Source: Streptomyces sp. SID12501 (GTDB lineage Bacteria > Actinomycetota > Actinomycetes > Streptomycetales > Streptomycetaceae). Taken from it: a stretch of DNA of 64,000 nt. The notes beneath the pieces are model-generated. The model ran no database searches. It was given only the letters and a program-made list of their open reading frames with translations, and was not told where the DNA came from. Below are positions 8,805-16,498 of the stretch, piece after piece. Within the stretch, counting starts at the first letter, position 1; the number at the start of each line of letters is the position of its first letter. The stretch is taken from assembly GCF_010550245.1 (NCBI RefSeq), contig NZ_JAAGLU010000036.1, positions 52,166 to 116,165 of the forward strand, read 5' to 3'. Position numbers and translations under genes: made by a program.

Positions 8805-9287
8805 ATGGCTAAGGAAACAGGGCGCAAGCTGATCGCCCAGAACAAGAAGGCGCGCCACGACTACGCCATCATCGACACCTACGAGGCCGGTCTGGTCCTC
8901 ACCGGTACCGAGGTGAAGTCGCTGCGTCAGGGGCGGGCCTCGCTCGTCGACGGCTTCGTGCAGCTCGACGGGAACGAGGCGTGGCTGCACAACGTGCACG
9001 TGCCGGAGTACAGCCAGGGCACCTGGACCAACCACAGCGCCCGGCGCAAGCGGAAGCTGCTGCTGCACCGCGCGGAGATCGAGAAACTGGAGTCGAAGAC
9101 GCAGGAGTCGGGTCACGCGATCGTGCCCCTCGCCCTGTACTTCAAGGACGGCCGGGCGAAGGTCGAGATCGCGCTGGCACGAGGCAAGAAGGAGTACGAC
9201 AAGCGGCAGACGCTGCGGGAGAAGCAGGACCGTCGCGAGACGGACCGGGCGGTCTCGGCGGTGAAGCGCAAGCAGCAGCACGCGTAG
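8805..9287 (+). CDS. smpB: SsrA-binding protein SmpB
   Basis: A 160-residue RNA-binding protein that delivers tmRNA to stalled ribosomes for trans-translation. The family core is clear: RKLIAQNKKARHDY at the start, GLVLTGTEVKSLRQGRASL, and a basic Lys/Arg-rich C-terminal tail that would enter the mRNA channel. The ATG at 8805 gives normal family length. Its RNA partner ssrA lies 138 bases downstream on the same strand. Confidence 0.97.
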   Translation: MAKETGRKLIAQNKKARHDYAIIDTYEAGLVLTGTEVKSLRQGRASLVDGFVQLDGNEAWLHNVHVPEYSQGTWTNHSARRKRKLLLHRAEIEKLESKTQESGHAIVPLALYFKDGRAKVEIALARGKKEYDKRQTLREKQDRRETDRAVSAVKRKQQHA

Positions 9288-9425
9288 TACCGCGCGGCGG
9301 CCCGACCGGCGGCGCGACAGGCGGGCGGAATATTGGTGGCACGCGCGCGCGTTGGTCACGTACGATGGCAACTGCGCCTCACCGAGGGCGCAACCCCCTC
9401 CTCGGAGGGATTGAAAAAACAACAT

Positions 9426-9828
9426 GGGGATGATCGGTTTCGACAGCGGATGTCGAAGCAGGTGAAGCGTGTCGAGAAAGCGGCCATGATCTCGTAAACC
9501 ACAGGCCGAAAAAAATAATCGCCAATTCTAACAGCGATTCTTCCGCGCAGCAGTTCTCTCTCGCCGCCTGATTTCAGGTAGCGACGAGTCTGCTCCGCAC
9601 TAATGGGAGTGTCAGCCCGGGAGTGTTCCCGACCCGGATCCTGGCATCAGCTAGGGGACTAAACCTTGATCCCGGTCACGGGGTGAAGAGGGAAATCTAA
9701 CAGTGACTGGGCCCGTCGGCGACTTGTTCGCGTGATTGCCGGGGCCGAGAAAAGCACAGCGAACTGCACACGGAGAAGCCCTGATTCCGCACCGTTGGAC
9801 GCGGGTTCGATTCCCGCCATCTCCACAA
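9426..9828 (+). ncRNA. ssrA: Transfer-messenger RNA (tmRNA)
   Basis: The RNA that rescues stalled ribosomes together with SmpB. The acceptor stem pairs GGGGATG (9426-9432) with CATCTCC (9818-9824), with one G-T pair and discriminator A at 9825. The T-arm (GGTTCGATTCC) is intact. The resume frame at 9521-9571 would encode the tag ANSNSDSSAQQFSLAA followed by TGA, with the hydrophobic end typical of degradation tags. After the discriminator the genome reads CAA, not CCA, so the CCA end is probably added enzymatically. The region between the tag and the acceptor stem would hold the pseudoknots. End positions are good to a few bases. Confidence 0.95.
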
Positions 9829-9846
9829 TTCCCATGTTATGCAGTA

Positions 9847-9884
9847 CCAAAGGCCCCGTCGCTTTCGAGCGGCGGGGCTTTTGG
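9847..9884 (+). terminator. Terminator of ssrA
   Basis: A 17-bp stem (9847-9863 with 9868-9884, two wobble pairs) with loop TTCG begins about 20 bases after the tmRNA 3' end. The right arm contains a TTTT run. Confidence 0.9.
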
Positions 9885-9933
9885 CGCGCTTTGTTCGTGC
9901 CTTGTGCGGGACTTCTGAGGAATTGGGCGGGGG

Positions 9934-11301
9934 ATGACGGAGGAAGCGGAGGAAGCACTCGACAGTCGGCTCAGGTCGGCGGTTCGGGCAGGGGACGCCG
10001 AGGCGGTGCGGGTTCTGTTGGAGGAGGGCGCCGACCCGAACACGGTGGATGCGGACGCGGACTGCCTGCCCGTCCTGTGTTTGGCTGTCGCGGCGTACGA
10101 CGCAGCGGTCGCGGAGAAGTTGGTGTGGGGCGGGGCGGACCCTGACCGGGTGTTGCCAGACGGGACGACGCCTCTGTGGCGTGCCGTCGATGGAGGTTCC
10201 CCGGCGGTCTTCTCGGCGGTGCTGGGAGAAGAGCCCCGGCTGCGGCTGCCGGAGGAGGCCCGGGAACGGCTGCTCACTCTGGCGCGGGGCTGGTACGGGA
10301 CGGGTGCGGCCGAGGAGTTGCGGCGCAGGACGGGCGCACCGGGTCCGGAGGCGACAGTCCGGGTACAGGACGGCGAGTACGACTGGGTCGATCAGCTCTC
10401 GCTCGGCGGGCTCGCCGTACGGGCCGGGCATGGGGCCGTCCTCACCTTGCTGGAGTGGGCCTTCCGCATCCTGACGCCGGTCGACGAGTTGATCGCCCGT
10501 GCCGTCGACCCGCCCGACGAGGACCATGTGAACTGGACGGCCGTCCGCTGGACCCTCACCAGGCGGAGCAGCTTCGAGACTTGGTCGGCAGTGGTGGCCC
10601 ACCGCCACGACTCCGCCCCGGTGAACCGGCGTTTCGTGCTCGACTACCTGTATGTGCGGGCGGTCGTGTGTGCCGGGGACTCGTCCTACAGGAAGCAGGA
10701 GGCTCAATTCCTGGCTGCCTGGGCGGCGGAGGAGACCGACGGCGGGACGCTCGCGAAGGTGCTGGAGATCTACGCCGAGGACGAGTTTCCGGGCCATGAG
10801 GCCATCGGGCTCCGCTATGCCGACCATCCCGATCCCCGCGTACGCCGTGAAGTGCCCTACGCCCTCTCGACGCACGGCGTCCCGCTCACCCCTGCGGCCA
10901 GGGCCGCGTTGCTCACCCTCACCCGTGACCCGGACGCCCGGGTACGGATCAGGGCGTGCGAGGCGGGCATGACAGACGATGACCTTCTCCCGGAGATCAC
11001 CCGGGCGCTGCTTTTCCCGGCCGAGGACCCGGACGCGGACGCGCGGGGCATGGCGGCGGTGATGCTCGCCAACTCCCGAATCCGCACGCCCGCTGTGGCC
11101 GACGCGTTGGTGGCGCTGCTCGATCACGACGACCAAATCGTGCGCCTGGAAACCGCCTACGGTCTCGCCCTGCGCGAAGATCCGCGCACCGATGACGCGA
11201 TCGACCGGGTGGGTCCCCTCGGCCCCGGTTTCGAGCACGACCATCGGGCCAGTGCGCTGTCGTGGTGGCAGTGGCGGAGGAAGAACCCGGCTGGGGCGTG
11301 A
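9934..11301 (+). CDS. Ankyrin-repeat and HEAT-repeat protein, function unknown
   Basis: A 455-residue soluble protein without signal or membrane segments. The N-terminal 100 residues hold ankyrin-like units (AGDAEAVRVLLEEGADPN, then GGADPDRVLPDGTTPLWRAV). The C-terminal third holds HEAT-like units (HPDPRVRREVPYALS, DPDARVRIRACEAG, DDQIVRLETAYGLAL). Both are protein-interaction scaffolds. The middle 150 residues match nothing I recognise. It directly follows tmRNA and its terminator and precedes a WhiJ-like locus, so it lies at the edge of an accessory patch. The partner is unknown. Proteins of this build occur singly in many Streptomyces. Confidence 0.75.
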   Translation: MTEEAEEALDSRLRSAVRAGDAEAVRVLLEEGADPNTVDADADCLPVLCLAVAAYDAAVAEKLVWGGADPDRVLPDGTTPLWRAVDGGSPAVFSAVLGEEPRLRLPEEARERLLTLARGWYGTGAAEELRRRTGAPGPEATVRVQDGEYDWVDQLSLGGLAVRAGHGAVLTLLEWAFRILTPVDELIARAVDPPDEDHVNWTAVRWTLTRRSSFETWSAVVAHRHDSAPVNRRFVLDYLYVRAVVCAGDSSYRKQEAQFLAAWAAEETDGGTLAKVLEIYAEDEFPGHEAIGLRYADHPDPRVRREVPYALSTHGVPLTPAARAALLTLTRDPDARVRIRACEAGMTDDDLLPEITRALLFPAEDPDADARGMAAVMLANSRIRTPAVADALVALLDHDDQIVRLETAYGLALREDPRTDDAIDRVGPLGPGFEHDHRASALSWWQWRRKNPAGA

Positions 11302-11305
11302 GGGT

Positions 11306-11587
11306 TCAGAGGCCGGAATCGGCTTGGCGTGTGGGCGACTTGAGGGAGTCGATGAAAGGGGTATAGGCGGAGGCAGGGAAGGTGAGGGTGCGGGTGGTCG
11401 GGGCCTTGGAGTCGCGGATGGCTGTGTGGGTGGGGGCGTTGGCGAGTTCTACGCACTCGTTGCCGTCGCCGCCGCCGGAGTGCGACGACTTGCGCCAGGT
11501 TTCAGGGATGGCTATTTCCACGCAGTTGTTGCCGTCGTCGGGGCCGGAATAGGACGACTTCCGCCAGTTGCCCATGGGGTACCTCAC
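11306..11587 (-). CDS. DUF397 protein with two copies of the motif
   Basis: A 93-residue protein of the small DUF397 type that accompanies WhiJ-like regulators. The core motif occurs twice in tandem: WRKSSYSGPDDGNNCVEIA near residues 8-26 and WRKSSHSGGGDGNECVELA near 31-49. The usual C-terminal part then runs IRDSKAPTTRTLTF. The GTG start at 11587 overlaps the upstream regulator's stop as GTGA, which favours translational coupling; an internal ATG at 11575 is possible. In related loci the small protein works with the XRE partner and a HATPase, both present here. The duplication of the front half is unusual. Confidence 0.8.
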   Translation of the reverse strand: MRYPMGNWRKSSYSGPDDGNNCVEIAIPETWRKSSHSGGGDGNECVELANAPTHTAIRDSKAPTTRTLTFPASAYTPFIDSLKSPTRQADSGL

Positions 11588-12420
11588 AGCTCTTTCGCCA
11601 ACCGGTTCATGAAGTCACGCGACCGTGAGGGGTCGAGTGATACGGCTTCCACCTTACGGAAGCGCGTTCGAAAGACGCTGAGCTGTCCTTCAGAGTCGAT
11701 GAAGGCTGAGCCATGGGGTACGTCACGCACCACCGTGTCCAGTTTGGGTACGGAGCCACCCACGTACGTCATGGTGCTGGCGGCTCTGGCGAAGCCATCC
11801 AGATCGAAGGGGATGGCGCGTACGGTGACGTGGTCCGCTTCGGAGCGCTCCACGAGTTTGGCGAGTTGAGCACGGGCGGCGGCACGGTCGCTGACCCTGA
11901 TGCGTAGGGCCGACTCGTGGATCACCAGCTCGTACGGGATGGAGAGCTGCTGACGTCTCATTCGGTGGCCGACGCGCAACTCAAGTTCATCGTGCGTTAG
12001 TTCGGGAACGCGGCCGGAGAAAACGGCGCGAGCGTAGTCCTCGGTCTGCAACAGGCCAGGTACGTACAGGACGGCTACCTCGTGCTGGAAAACGGCGTGG
12101 TGATCCAGCTCCGACAAGTCCAGGAAGGACGTGGGCAGCAGCCCCCGGTACTCCTCCCACCAGCCGCGCGTTCGGTCGGTGGCCATCGCGACCAAGGCGT
12201 CGATGAACTCCTCGTCCATACAGGCGTAGTGGGATGCGAGGCGGCGGAGTCGTTGCTCGCTCACGCCCGCGAGTCCGTTTTCGATGTGGCTCATCTGGAC
12301 GCGATTCGCCCCCAGCAGTGCTGCTGCCTCGATGGCGGTGAGTCCTGCCCCTTCGCGGAGTCTGCGCAACTCGACTCCCAGGCGCAGCTGACGCGCCGTG
12401 GGTTCGCGCCTCAGGACCAT
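11584..12420 (-). CDS. XRE-family regulator with DUF5753 domain (WhiJ-like)
   Basis: A 278-residue DNA-binding protein. An N-terminal helix-turn-helix at about residues 10-65 (LREGAGLTAIEAAALLG, then MSHIENG) is followed by a DUF5753 ligand or partner domain from about 95 to the end (VPGLLQTEDYARAVF is diagnostic). It heads a two-gene unit with the DUF397 gene and is divergent from a HATPase gene. This triad is characteristic of Streptomyces WhiJ-like loci that modulate development and antibiotic production. No paralogue-level function can be assigned. The shared upstream region is a likely autoregulatory target. Confidence 0.88.
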   Translation of the reverse strand: MVLRREPTARQLRLGVELRRLREGAGLTAIEAAALLGANRVQMSHIENGLAGVSEQRLRRLASHYACMDEEFIDALVAMATDRTRGWWEEYRGLLPTSFLDLSELDHHAVFQHEVAVLYVPGLLQTEDYARAVFSGRVPELTHDELELRVGHRMRRQQLSIPYELVIHESALRIRVSDRAAARAQLAKLVERSEADHVTVRAIPFDLDGFARAASTMTYVGGSVPKLDTVVRDVPHGSAFIDSEGQLSVFRTRFRKVEAVSLDPSRSRDFMNRLAKEL

Positions 12421-12485
12421 CCAATAGCTCCTTGTTCAACATGGCTGCCGGTGCCGCTCGTTCGGGGTCAGATTACGCGATCGGC

Positions 12486-12515
12486 TTGCTCGGGATTACA
12501 GGTTAGACGTACCGT
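12486..12515 (+). promoter_or_regulatory. Candidate promoter for the HATPase gene
   Basis: TTGCTC (12486-12491) and TACCGT (12510-12515) are separated by 18 bases in the 224-bp divergent region between the XRE and HATPase genes. The match is only moderate and is not supported by other evidence. Confidence 0.3.
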
Positions 12516-12644
12516 AGGTGACGCGACGCACACTCTGCGGAACGCCGGGATCCCCGGAAGCGCACCACTCCGTCCTGCCACGACGGCTGCGGCATGCCAC
12601 CACCCGCCCGACCGCGACCCCCACCACCGAACGGGAGTTGACGC

Positions 12645-13085
12645 ATGCCTGAAATCGATGCCGAACCCGAGTTCACGTCCGACCCCGAGTCCTGGGAGTA
12701 CTCCCTGTACATCCCGAACGACCTGCGAGCCGTCACCGTCAGCCGCCGCACCCTCCGCCTCATCCTCACCATGCACGGACTGATCAGCCTCGTCGACACC
12801 GCCGAACTCCTCGCCACCGAGTTGGTGTCCAACGCGGTGCGGCACACCAAGGGCCCCGCCGCCCTACGCGTCCGCTGGTCGGCCGGCGTCCTGCGGATCG
12901 GGGCCTGGGACGCGGACCCCCGCCCGCCGGAGCCGCCAAGGGAGTTGGAACAGCTCGTCGAGTCGCAGGACGGGCGCGGGCTCGGGATGGTGGTGGCCTG
13001 TGCCGATCTGTGGGGGTGGCAGCCGCTGTCCCGATTCGGGAACCGTGGGAAATTCGTGTGGTGCGAGCTGCGGGCCGCCGCGTGA
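12645..13085 (+). CDS. HATPase_c (RsbW/anti-sigma-factor-like) ATP-binding protein
   Basis: A 146-residue GHKL-fold protein. The N-box ELVSNAVRH is near residues 65-73, a G1-like box with DADPRPPEPP near 90-100 and a G2-like GRGLGMV near 112-118. Such proteins act as serine kinases on anti-anti-sigma factors or as anti-sigma factors. It is divergent from the XRE/DUF397 pair, completing a WhiJ-like triad. Its stop overlaps the start of the next gene. Its true target is unknown. Confidence 0.85.
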   Translation: MPEIDAEPEFTSDPESWEYSLYIPNDLRAVTVSRRTLRLILTMHGLISLVDTAELLATELVSNAVRHTKGPAALRVRWSAGVLRIGAWDADPRPPEPPRELEQLVESQDGRGLGMVVACADLWGWQPLSRFGNRGKFVWCELRAAA

Positions 13086-13525
13086 TGAGCCTGGAACTGG
13101 AAGAGGAAGTCTCCGGCATCGCCACGGGGCTTGTGGCGGCCATGGCTCTGGTGGGCCTCTCGCCCGAGCGAGCCATGGCCGAACTCCACCGCAGGCTCAA
13201 GGAGATCCTCAAGCGGGAGGGGTTGTCGCCTGGAGAGATCGCGTATCTGCGGGGAAAGATCGAGAACTGGCCGCCGGGATACGCCGAGCAGTGGGCCATC
13301 GGCTATGCGAACGGCCTGGTGAAGGGGAAGGTCAAGACGATTCTGACCGTGCTGGAAGTAAGGCGGCTCCCCGTCTCCGACGACATCCGCGACCGCGTCA
13401 CCGCCTGCGCCGACCTTGCCCGCCTCGACGACTGGCTCGACCGCGTCGGAACTGCGGAGCGCGCGGAGGGCCTGTTCGCCGGGGACCCGGAGGTTGTGCC
13501 GGGTGATGCTCCTGAACAGGTCTGA
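13085..13525 (+). CDS. Remnant-like protein resembling the C-terminus of Rpn/YhgA-type proteins
   Basis: A 146-residue protein starting at an ATG that overlaps the previous TGA. The second half (GKVKTILTVLEVRRLPVSDD, then RVTACADLARLDDWLDR and a final LFA) resembles the conserved end of the Rpn/PD-(D/E)XK transposase-like proteins common in Streptomyces. The nuclease domain that normally precedes it is absent. The N-terminal half has a short helical segment with LSPERAMAELHRRLKEI. It may be a truncated mobile-element-derived gene or a stand-alone helical protein. The resemblance is from memory and moderate. Confidence 0.5.
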   Translation: MSLELEEEVSGIATGLVAAMALVGLSPERAMAELHRRLKEILKREGLSPGEIAYLRGKIENWPPGYAEQWAIGYANGLVKGKVKTILTVLEVRRLPVSDDIRDRVTACADLARLDDWLDRVGTAERAEGLFAGDPEVVPGDAPEQV

Positions 13526-13544
13526 CGGATCGTAGAGTGCCCGG

Positions 13545-13916
13545 ATGAGCATCATCGGAGTCGGGATCGACGTCGCCGAGATCGAGCGGTTCCGGGCCTC
13601 GCTGGAGCGGACGCCCGGGTTGGCCCGACGGCTGTTCCTGGAGAGCGAGTTGCTGCTGCCCGGTGGTGAGCGCCGGGGTGCCGCCTCGCTTGCCGCGCGG
13701 TTCGCCGCGAAGGAGGCGCTCGCCAAGGCGCTGGGCGCTCCGGGCGGCATGCTCTGGACGGACGCGGAGGTCTGCGTCGAGGACAGCGGGCGGCCCTGGC
13801 TGCGCGTGACGGGGACTGTGGCCGCGCGGGCGGCGGAACTCGGGGTGCGGTCATGGCATGTGTCGCTCAGCCATGACGCGGGGGTGGCTTCGGCCGTGGT
13901 GATCGCGGAGGGGTAG
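13545..13916 (+). CDS. acpS: Holo-[acyl-carrier-protein] synthase
   Basis: A 123-residue phosphopantetheinyl transferase that activates acyl carrier proteins for fatty acid synthesis. The two magnesium-binding signatures are intact: Asp9 in GVGIDVAEIERF and Glu57 in RFAAKEALAKALG. Length is normal for the family. It opens a cluster with nnr, an L,D-transpeptidase and alr, the usual actinobacterial order. Confidence 0.95.
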   Translation: MSIIGVGIDVAEIERFRASLERTPGLARRLFLESELLLPGGERRGAASLAARFAAKEALAKALGAPGGMLWTDAEVCVEDSGRPWLRVTGTVAARAAELGVRSWHVSLSHDAGVASAVVIAEG

Positions 13917-13996
13917 AGGCAGGACAGAGCCGCCCTTGTGGGGGTGGGAGCCGTGTGCGGCGGGCCGGTCGGCCGGCCGTGCGGGAGACTCGGCGT

Positions 13997-15478
13997 ATGC
14001 GAACTGCGTACGGCGTGGAGACGGTACGGGCGGCCGAGCGTGAGCTGATGGCGCGGGTGCCGGAAGGTGCGCTCATGCAGCGAGCGGCGGCCGGACTGGC
14101 CGTCGCCTGCGGGCAGTTGATGGGGCGGGTGTACGGCAGCCGGGTTGTTCTTCTCGTCGGCAGCGGTGACAACGGCGGCGACGCCCTGTACGCCGGGGCC
14201 CGGCTCGCCCGGCGCGGGGCCGGTGTCACGGCGGTGCTGCTCGCCCCGGAGCGCACGCACGCCGGGGGGCTCGCTGCGCTGCGGGGAGCAGGCGGGACCG
14301 TGATGGGCGCCCAGGGTGACGGCGTCGAGGGGGTGATCCGGCGCGCAGACCTCGTCGTCGACGGCATCGTCGGGATCGGGGGGCGTGGCGGCCTGCGGAG
14401 TGACGCCCTGGTGTTGGCCGAGAAGGTCCGGGAGGCGCGGGCCGCCGTGGTCGCCGTCGATCTGCCCAGCGGGGTCGACGCCGACAGCGGTGAGGTGCGG
14501 GGGGTCGCCATCCGGGCCGATCTGACCGTGACCTTCGGGACCCACAAGCCGGGGCTGCTCATTGATCCCGCGCGGGAGTACGCCGGGACGGTGCGGCTCG
14601 TCGACATCGGGCTCGGGGAGGTGCTTCCCGAGCTGGCCGAGCTGGAGGCGTTGCAACACGCGGACGTCGCCCGGCTGTTGCCGGTGCCCGGGGTCGAGAG
14701 TGACAAGTACCGGCGGGGCGTCGTCGGGATCGCGGCGGGGTCGGCGCGGTACCCGGGGGCCGCCGTCCTCGCCGTGGCCGGGGCGCTGCGGGGTGGTGCC
14801 GGGGCCGTGCGGTACGTGGGGCCGGCGGCCGACGCGGTGATCGCCCGCTTTCCCGAGGTGCTCGTGTCCGACCAGGGGCCGCACAAGGCGGGGCGCGTAC
14901 AGGCGTGGGTCGTGGGGCCCGGGGCCGGGGAGGACGCCGCGACGGTCGCCGAGGTGCTGGAGGCGGACGTACCCGTGCTGATCGACGCGGACGGGCTGCG
15001 GCTGGCGGAGCGGGGGGCGGTACGGGGGCGTACCGCGCCGACGCTGATGACTCCGCATGCCGGGGAGGCCGCCGCGCTGCTCGGTGTGGGGCGTGGGGAG
15101 GTGGAGGGCGGGCGGTTGTCGGCGGTGCGTGAACTCGCCGCCCGTTACGGGGCGACCGTTCTCCTCAAGGGCTCGACCACGCTGGTCGCCGACCCGGCGG
15201 GGGGTGCCGTACGGGTCAACGCGACCGGTACGGGGTGGCTTGCCACCGCCGGGAGCGGTGACGTGCTCTCGGGGCTGAGCGGGTCGTTGCTGGCGGCGGG
15301 GCTTTCGGCGTTGGACGCGGGGAGTGCGGGGGCGTATCTGCACGGGCTGGCGGGGCGGCTGGCGTCGGAGGGGGCGCCGGTGGGGGCGCAGGATGTCGCG
15401 GAGGGGGTGGCGAGGGCCTGGCGGGACGTCCGGGATGTTCGGGACGGCCCGGAAGTGCGGGATGGTCGGGGCGTTTGA
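13997..15478 (+). CDS. nnr: Bifunctional NAD(P)H-hydrate epimerase/dehydratase
   Basis: A 493-residue repair enzyme for hydrated NAD(P)H. The N-terminal YjeF_N epimerase domain (about 10-215) carries VGSGDNGGDALYAGARLARR. The C-terminal dehydratase domain (about 230-475) carries MTPHAGEAAALLG, KGSTTLVADP and the nucleotide-binding GSGDVLSG. The ATG at 13997 starts the family's MRTAYGVETVRAAE. An extension to 13955 is open but lacks similarity. The last 20 residues are low-complexity Arg/Asp repeats. The neighbours acpS and alr match synteny. Confidence 0.93.
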   Translation: MRTAYGVETVRAAERELMARVPEGALMQRAAAGLAVACGQLMGRVYGSRVVLLVGSGDNGGDALYAGARLARRGAGVTAVLLAPERTHAGGLAALRGAGGTVMGAQGDGVEGVIRRADLVVDGIVGIGGRGGLRSDALVLAEKVREARAAVVAVDLPSGVDADSGEVRGVAIRADLTVTFGTHKPGLLIDPAREYAGTVRLVDIGLGEVLPELAELEALQHADVARLLPVPGVESDKYRRGVVGIAAGSARYPGAAVLAVAGALRGGAGAVRYVGPAADAVIARFPEVLVSDQGPHKAGRVQAWVVGPGAGEDAATVAEVLEADVPVLIDADGLRLAERGAVRGRTAPTLMTPHAGEAAALLGVGRGEVEGGRLSAVRELAARYGATVLLKGSTTLVADPAGGAVRVNATGTGWLATAGSGDVLSGLSGSLLAAGLSALDAGSAGAYLHGLAGRLASEGAPVGAQDVAEGVARAWRDVRDVRDGPEVRDGRGV

Positions 15479-15555
15479 GGTCCTGAGGCGCACGGTCGGG
15501 TGACTCCGCCGCGCGGCTGAGCCCGGTGGCGTCAACCCCGCGTTCTCCTGATCAC

Positions 15556-16455
15556 ATGATCAGTCGACGACCGTTCGTGCTCCGGGGGCTCACCGCGCTG
15601 CTTGTCGCAGCGGCCGTGCTGCCGCCCGGCGGCCCCGCCTTCGCGGACCCCGTGCCGTCCGCCCCCACCCCCGGCACCGAGGGTGTCCTCGTGCCCGGCG
15701 TGCCCCCCGCCCCCTCCCAGCCCTGGACCTTCGACACCCCGGACCAGGTGCTCGCGCCGCAGGTGTACACGCCGACGAGACAAGAGGACGCCGTCGAACC
15801 GGCGGAGGCCGCGCGGGGGACGTACGACCTCATCGAGTACGTACCTCTGCGTGACGCCGCCCGGAAAGTGGCCTGCTCCAAGCTGACGGGGCCCTATCAG
15901 CGGCAGGTCGAGTTCTGGCTGAAGCTGAAGGTGGACGGGAAGCAGTCCGCCGCCGACTGCCGGGCCGTCCGCGAGTTCCAGCGCAAGTACAGGATCAAGC
16001 CGGACAGCGGATTCGCCGGGCCCGTCACCTGGTCCCGGATGCAGCTGCTGTCCGCGAAGAAGAATCCGAACGCCGCCGGCAGGTGTCCCGTGCGGACCTA
16101 CCGCGTCGCCTGTGTCGATCTCGGGCGGCAGCTGACCTGGGTGCAGAAGGGGAAGAAGGTCGTCTACGGGCCCGTGCCCGTCCGGAGCGGACGGACGGTC
16201 TACCCGACGCGCGGCGGGTGGCACAAGGTCTACTGGAAGCACAAGAACCACCACTCCACCCTCTACGACACCCCCATGCCCTACGCCCAGTTCTTCAGCG
16301 GCGGCCAGGCCTTCCACGCCGTCTACGGCAGCATCCACACCACCGTCGGCTCCATGGGCTGCGTCAATATGCGGCTCGCCGACGCCCGTACGCTCTGGGG
16401 TGTTCTCAAGACGGGCGACCGGGTGTACGTGTGGGGACGGCGGGCCGCGGGGTAG
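15556..16455 (+). CDS. Secreted L,D-transpeptidase with peptidoglycan-binding domain
   Basis: A 299-residue secreted enzyme. A signal peptide of about 32 residues (MISRRPFVLRGL to AFA) is followed by a Pro-rich spacer. A peptidoglycan-binding-like helical module spans about 115-170 (VDGKQSAADCRAVREFQRKY), then the YkuD catalytic domain about 180-298. The active site is visible as His261 and Cys269 in HTTVGSMGCVNM. The reaction is 3-3 crosslinking of meso- or LL-diaminopimelate stems in the wall. Its position just upstream of alr links two wall-related genes. Confidence 0.9.
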   Translation: MISRRPFVLRGLTALLVAAAVLPPGGPAFADPVPSAPTPGTEGVLVPGVPPAPSQPWTFDTPDQVLAPQVYTPTRQEDAVEPAEAARGTYDLIEYVPLRDAARKVACSKLTGPYQRQVEFWLKLKVDGKQSAADCRAVREFQRKYRIKPDSGFAGPVTWSRMQLLSAKKNPNAAGRCPVRTYRVACVDLGRQLTWVQKGKKVVYGPVPVRSGRTVYPTRGGWHKVYWKHKNHHSTLYDTPMPYAQFFSGGQAFHAVYGSIHTTVGSMGCVNMRLADARTLWGVLKTGDRVYVWGRRAAG

Positions 16456-16498
16456 CCGCGGGTGTGCTCCACGGTCCCTCTGAGACACTGGGGGCGCC

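Noticed and set aside
9333..9366. Promoter TTGGTG/TACGAT for ssrA
   Set aside because: The spacing is 22 bases, too long for a normal promoter; another nearby TTGGTC is too close.
9800..13544. Attachment-site duplication of the tmRNA 3' end
   Set aside because: I looked for a second copy of the acceptor/T-arm sequence downstream and saw none, and no integrase gene is present.
12503..15535. A 1010-codon antisense frame across acpS and nnr
   Set aside because: It is opposite well-supported genes and its product is low-complexity Pro/Arg/His, as expected for antisense frames in GC-rich DNA.
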